Of a DNA stretch of 8,030 bases, positions 5,969-8,030 are shown one piece after another. A program made the position numbers and the translations under genes. The notes under the pieces were generated by a model, which saw only the letters and a program-made list of their open reading frames with translations, made no database searches and was not told the DNA's origin. Within the stretch, counting starts at the first letter, position 1. Each line of letters starts with the position of its first letter. Source of the DNA: JBBSUX01 sp038234045 (GTDB taxonomy: Bacteria; Pseudomonadota; Gammaproteobacteria; Burkholderiales; Burkholderiaceae_C); assembly GCA_038234045.1 (NCBI GenBank), contig JBBSUX010000164.1, positions 1-8,030 on the forward strand, read 5' to 3'.

Positions 5969-7132
5969 TCAGACGCCGGCGAGTAGCCGTCCGGGATTGA
6001 AGATGCCGGCAGGATCGAACTCCGCCTTGAGGCCTTGATGGATACGAGCCAGTGGCGCCGAAAGCGGCGAGTTTCTCATGTCAAATTGGCCTTCAGCGCT
6101 TGGCTGCTCTGCGCTATCTGCCATGAAAAGCGTAGCGCTTCCACCCACCGCACTTGCTGCATCGCGCAGGCGTCGCAGCACGTGCGCGTCGCCCAGCGGC
6201 GCGCGGTACCAGCGCTGACCACCATGCCACTCGACCAACGGTGTACCGAAGACTTCCGATTCCAGCGCCAGTACCGGCGCCGTCTGGGGCAACGAGAGTC
6301 GCCACAAGCCATGACCCGCCGGCCGCTCGGCAAACCAGGGCAGCTGCTGATCACGGCAGGCGTGCCAGTCCGCGGCCACGCGCTGAGCGTCCGACGCGGC
6401 CGCGTCGAGTCGCTCACCACCCATACGCCCGCAAGCCGCCTGTACAGCGGCCTTTGCGCCGCGCAAACGCACATAAAGCGTGCCGGACGCGGCATCGGCG
6501 CTTTCCTGCAGCCAGCAGCTGGCATTGAGCGGCAGCGGCTGTCCGCCCCAACCATGCAGCATCGCCAGCGCCTCGGCCTGGGTGCAGGCAAAGCGCAAGG
6601 TGGCCTCGGCTGGCGCCACCGGCAAGACCTTCAGGCTCACCTGCGTGATGAGGCCGAGCACACCCATCGATCCGACGAGAAGGCGCGAGACGTCGTATCC
6701 CGCGACGTTCTTCATCACATGGCCACCGAACTGCAGCAGCGCGCCGCGGCCGTTGATGAGATGGGCGCCCAGCACATAGTCACGCACCGAACCGACGCTG
6801 GCGCGCGCCGGACCGGAGAGGCCTGCCGCCACCATGCCGCCGACGGTTGCTGTGCCCGAGGAGCCGAAATGTGGTGGCTCAAAAGGCAGGCATTGGCCGC
6901 TCTCGGCCAGCGTCACCTCAAGCTCGGCCAGCGATGTGCCAGCTCGCGCGGTAACGACCAGCTCGCTCGGCTCGTAATCGATGATGCCGCTGAAGCCGCG
7001 CACATCCAGCGGCTCGCCGTGCGCGGGCATACCGTAAAAGGCCTTGGTGCCACCGGCCGCAATGCGAAGCGGTGTCGATTCGGCCGTGGCGGCATGAATG
7101 CGGTCGATGAAGGATTGCAGAGCGGGTTCCAT
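5969..7132 (-). CDS. glcE: Glycolate oxidase FAD-binding subunit GlcE
   Basis: FAD-binding subunit of glycolate oxidase, partner of GlcD and GlcF at the inner membrane. The 387 residues (E. coli GlcE is about 350) show a PCMH-type FAD-binding domain in roughly the first 180: IAAGGTKAFYG (24-34), GIIDYEPSELVVTARAGT (49-66), PFEPPHFG (83-90), GGMVAAGLSGP (98-108), SVRDYVLG (115-122) and KNVAGYDVSRLLVGS (141-155). The C-terminal domain contains LPWFAERPAGHGLWRLSLP and ends with the typical FNPGR. Compared with GlcD, which is nearly 500 aa, the protein is shorter and fits GlcE throughout. The ATG at 7132 is chosen for its match to the family's start; the Shine-Dalgarno is weak. An out-of-frame ATG lies 7 nt upstream. 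It sits 75 bp downstream of the SMP-30-type gene and 80 bp upstream of glcF, all on the same strand. Confidence 0.96.
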   Translation of the reverse strand: MEPALQSFIDRIHAATAESTPLRIAAGGTKAFYGMPAHGEPLDVRGFSGIIDYEPSELVVTARAGTSLAELEVTLAESGQCLPFEPPHFGSSGTATVGGMVAAGLSGPARASVGSVRDYVLGAHLINGRGALLQFGGHVMKNVAGYDVSRLLVGSMGVLGLITQVSLKVLPVAPAEATLRFACTQAEALAMLHGWGGQPLPLNASCWLQESADAASGTLYVRLRGAKAAVQAACGRMGGERLDAAASDAQRVAADWHACRDQQLPWFAERPAGHGLWRLSLPQTAPVLALESEVFGTPLVEWHGGQRWYRAPLGDAHVLRRLRDAASAVGGSATLFMADSAEQPSAEGQFDMRNSPLSAPLARIHQGLKAEFDPAGIFNPGRLLAGV

Positions 7133-7186
7133 GCCGCATGGTACGGCTCCGCGCTGCGGGGAGGGGCCAAAGGGTGACTGATATTT

Positions 7187-7206
7187 TTTGCGGGTGCGTG
7201 CGCAAA
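7187..7206 (-). promoter_or_regulatory. Short inverted repeat upstream of glcE
   Basis: TTTGCG (7187-7192) and CGCAAA (7201-7206) are 6-bp arms with an 8-nt spacer, lying just after the stop of the SMP-30-type gene and about 55 nt before glcE. On the minus strand AAATATCAG follows instead of a T-run, so termination is not evident. A weak TTTGCG...TATCAG pair with 17-bp spacing could be a poor promoter for glcE. Low confidence for any role. Confidence 0.25.
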
Positions 7207-7207
7207 T

Positions 7208-8030
7208 TCAGTCGCCGCAGTCGAAAAAATGAACCGGCAGGCCTGCTGTTTCCACCCGGCGCGCCAAAACCCGCCCGGCCCAGGGCGTGGCGGCAAGCTC
7301 GGTTGCGCTGCGGCCCTTGCGCGCTGTGGTCAGGAACAGGGTTCGCAGGTCTGCGCCGCCGAAGCACGGCATGGTCGGGCACATCACCGGCACCTTCTCT
7401 TCGCCAACGGGGGTGCCGTCGGGCGCGAAGCTGCAGATGCGCCCACCTTCATACATCGCGCAGTGATAAATGCCAGCCGAATCTACCGCGCTGCCATCAG
7501 GCCGGCCGCCGTATTGGGTGCGGGCATCGGCAGCGTCTGCAACCCAGCCCGGTGGCTTTGCATCGAACCGGTGGAACACGCGGTGATGACGCATCACACC
7601 GGCCTTACGCTCAAAGTCCCAGGCATGAGTGATGTGGTTCGGGGTATCGGACCACCACATCATGTGGTCGTCCAGAGACCAGTTCACACCGTTGGCGGTG
7701 ATGGCGTTGTTGGCCTTGAGCGTGGTGACCGGTGTGCCGCTTCGCATGTCGATGCAATACAGTTCTGCGCCGCGATGGCCGTCCCGCGGCTCATACACGG
7801 TCCCAGCCCAGAAGCGGCCCGAGCTGTCGCATTTGCCGTCGTTGAAGCGCGTGGTGGCCAGATCATGGCAAAACGGCACCAGACATTCCAGCGTGCCGCC
7901 CCAGTGGCGTGCCCGATAAATGCCGTCGCGCAATGCAATGACAAGACCGCCGCCGCGCACCGGCGCCATGCAGCCGGGCTCTGAAGGCATGTCCCACACC
8001 TCACGAGTGTGCGCATGTCCCGGGGTGACG
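7208..8030 (-). CDS. SMP-30/gluconolactonase family protein, N-terminus cut
   Basis: Six-bladed beta-propeller enzyme of the SMP-30/gluconolactonase/LRE family, whose members hydrolyse sugar lactones using one divalent metal ion. About 274 codons are visible, and the frame stays open to the right edge. The first visible residues (HARTREVWDMPSEPGCMAP) match the end of blade 1, so perhaps 30-40 N-terminal residues, including the first metal-ligand glutamate, are outside. Visible family motifs are RFNDGKCDSSGRFWAGT with its conserved Asn, ITANGVNWSLDD with the metal-ligand Asn, GGRPDGSAVD with the metal-ligand Asp, and MYEGGRICSFAPDG. An internal GTG at 7999 is not the true start, because conserved sequence continues upstream. 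Its stop is 75 bp before glcE on the same strand, so it may be co-transcribed. The exact lactone cannot be told from sequence. Confidence 0.9.
   Translation of the reverse strand, partial: VTPGHAHTREVWDMPSEPGCMAPVRGGGLVIALRDGIYRARHWGGTLECLVPFCHDLATTRFNDGKCDSSGRFWAGTVYEPRDGHRGAELYCIDMRSGTPVTTLKANNAITANGVNWSLDDHMMWWSDTPNHITHAWDFERKAGVMRHHRVFHRFDAKPPGWVADAADARTQYGGRPDGSAVDSAGIYHCAMYEGGRICSFAPDGTPVGEEKVPVMCPTMPCFGGADLRTLFLTTARKGRSATELAATPWAGRVLARRVETAGLPVHFFDCGD

Noticed and set aside
4692..6038. Long plus-strand open frame (448 codons) opposite glcF
   Set aside because: It is antisense to a gene with full family motifs; its His/Arg/Ala-rich composition is typical of the reverse strand of GC-rich genes, and no product is recognisable.
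6035..7177. Plus-strand open frame (380 codons) opposite glcE
   Set aside because: Antisense shadow of glcE, with Arg/Gln/His-rich sequence and no domain.
7208..7999. SMP-30 gene as a complete CDS starting at GTG 7999
   Set aside because: Conserved blade-1 sequence continues in frame to the window edge and the first metal ligand is missing, so the gene is partial.
1..8030. CRISPR array, insertion sequence, tRNA, rRNA or prophage part
   Set aside because: No regularly spaced repeats, transposase motifs, terminal inverted repeats or cloverleaf sequences were seen on reading both strands.

Overview
The window looks like chromosomal DNA of a GC-rich betaproteobacterium, most likely a Burkholderiaceae member of the Ralstonia/Cupriavidus type. 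This rests on base composition, third-position GC, the protein sequences as I recall the families, and an alr/lplT divergent pair I associate with that group. No search was run, so the genus is inference.

Layout, left to right. (1) Positions 1-1080, minus strand: alanine racemase (alr), complete except for the last residues, which lie beyond the left edge. (2) Positions 1081-1347: divergent intergenic region with several inverted repeats and no gene. (3) Positions 1348-2652, plus: lysophospholipid transporter LplT. Positions 2695-3612, plus, 42 bp downstream: a ten-helix DMT/EamA-type permease, probably co-transcribed. (4) Positions 3613-3718: convergent gap holding a perfect 10-bp stem hairpin. 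(5) Positions 3719-4213, minus: a small secreted protein with a carboxypeptidase-regulatory-like fold. Its reading frame appears broken twice (one base lost, then one gained), so it is a pseudogene or carries two sequence errors. (6) Positions 4214-4637: a 424-bp stretch with no convincing gene, part of it AT-rich. (7) Positions 4638-8030, minus: glycolate oxidase Fe-S subunit (glcF), FAD-binding subunit (glcE) and an SMP-30/gluconolactonase-family enzyme that runs off the right edge. In transcription order this is SMP-30 gene, glcE, glcF.

Functionally the left half concerns the cell envelope: D-alanine for peptidoglycan and recycling of lysophospholipids. The right half is central carbon metabolism: oxidation of glycolate to glyoxylate by the GlcDEF complex, with a sugar-lactonase-like neighbour. 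The catalytic subunit gene glcD is not in the window. I found no mobile element, CRISPR array, tRNA, rRNA or clearly novel multi-gene system. The least ordinary item is the doubly frameshifted secreted-protein gene and the unassigned region upstream of it.
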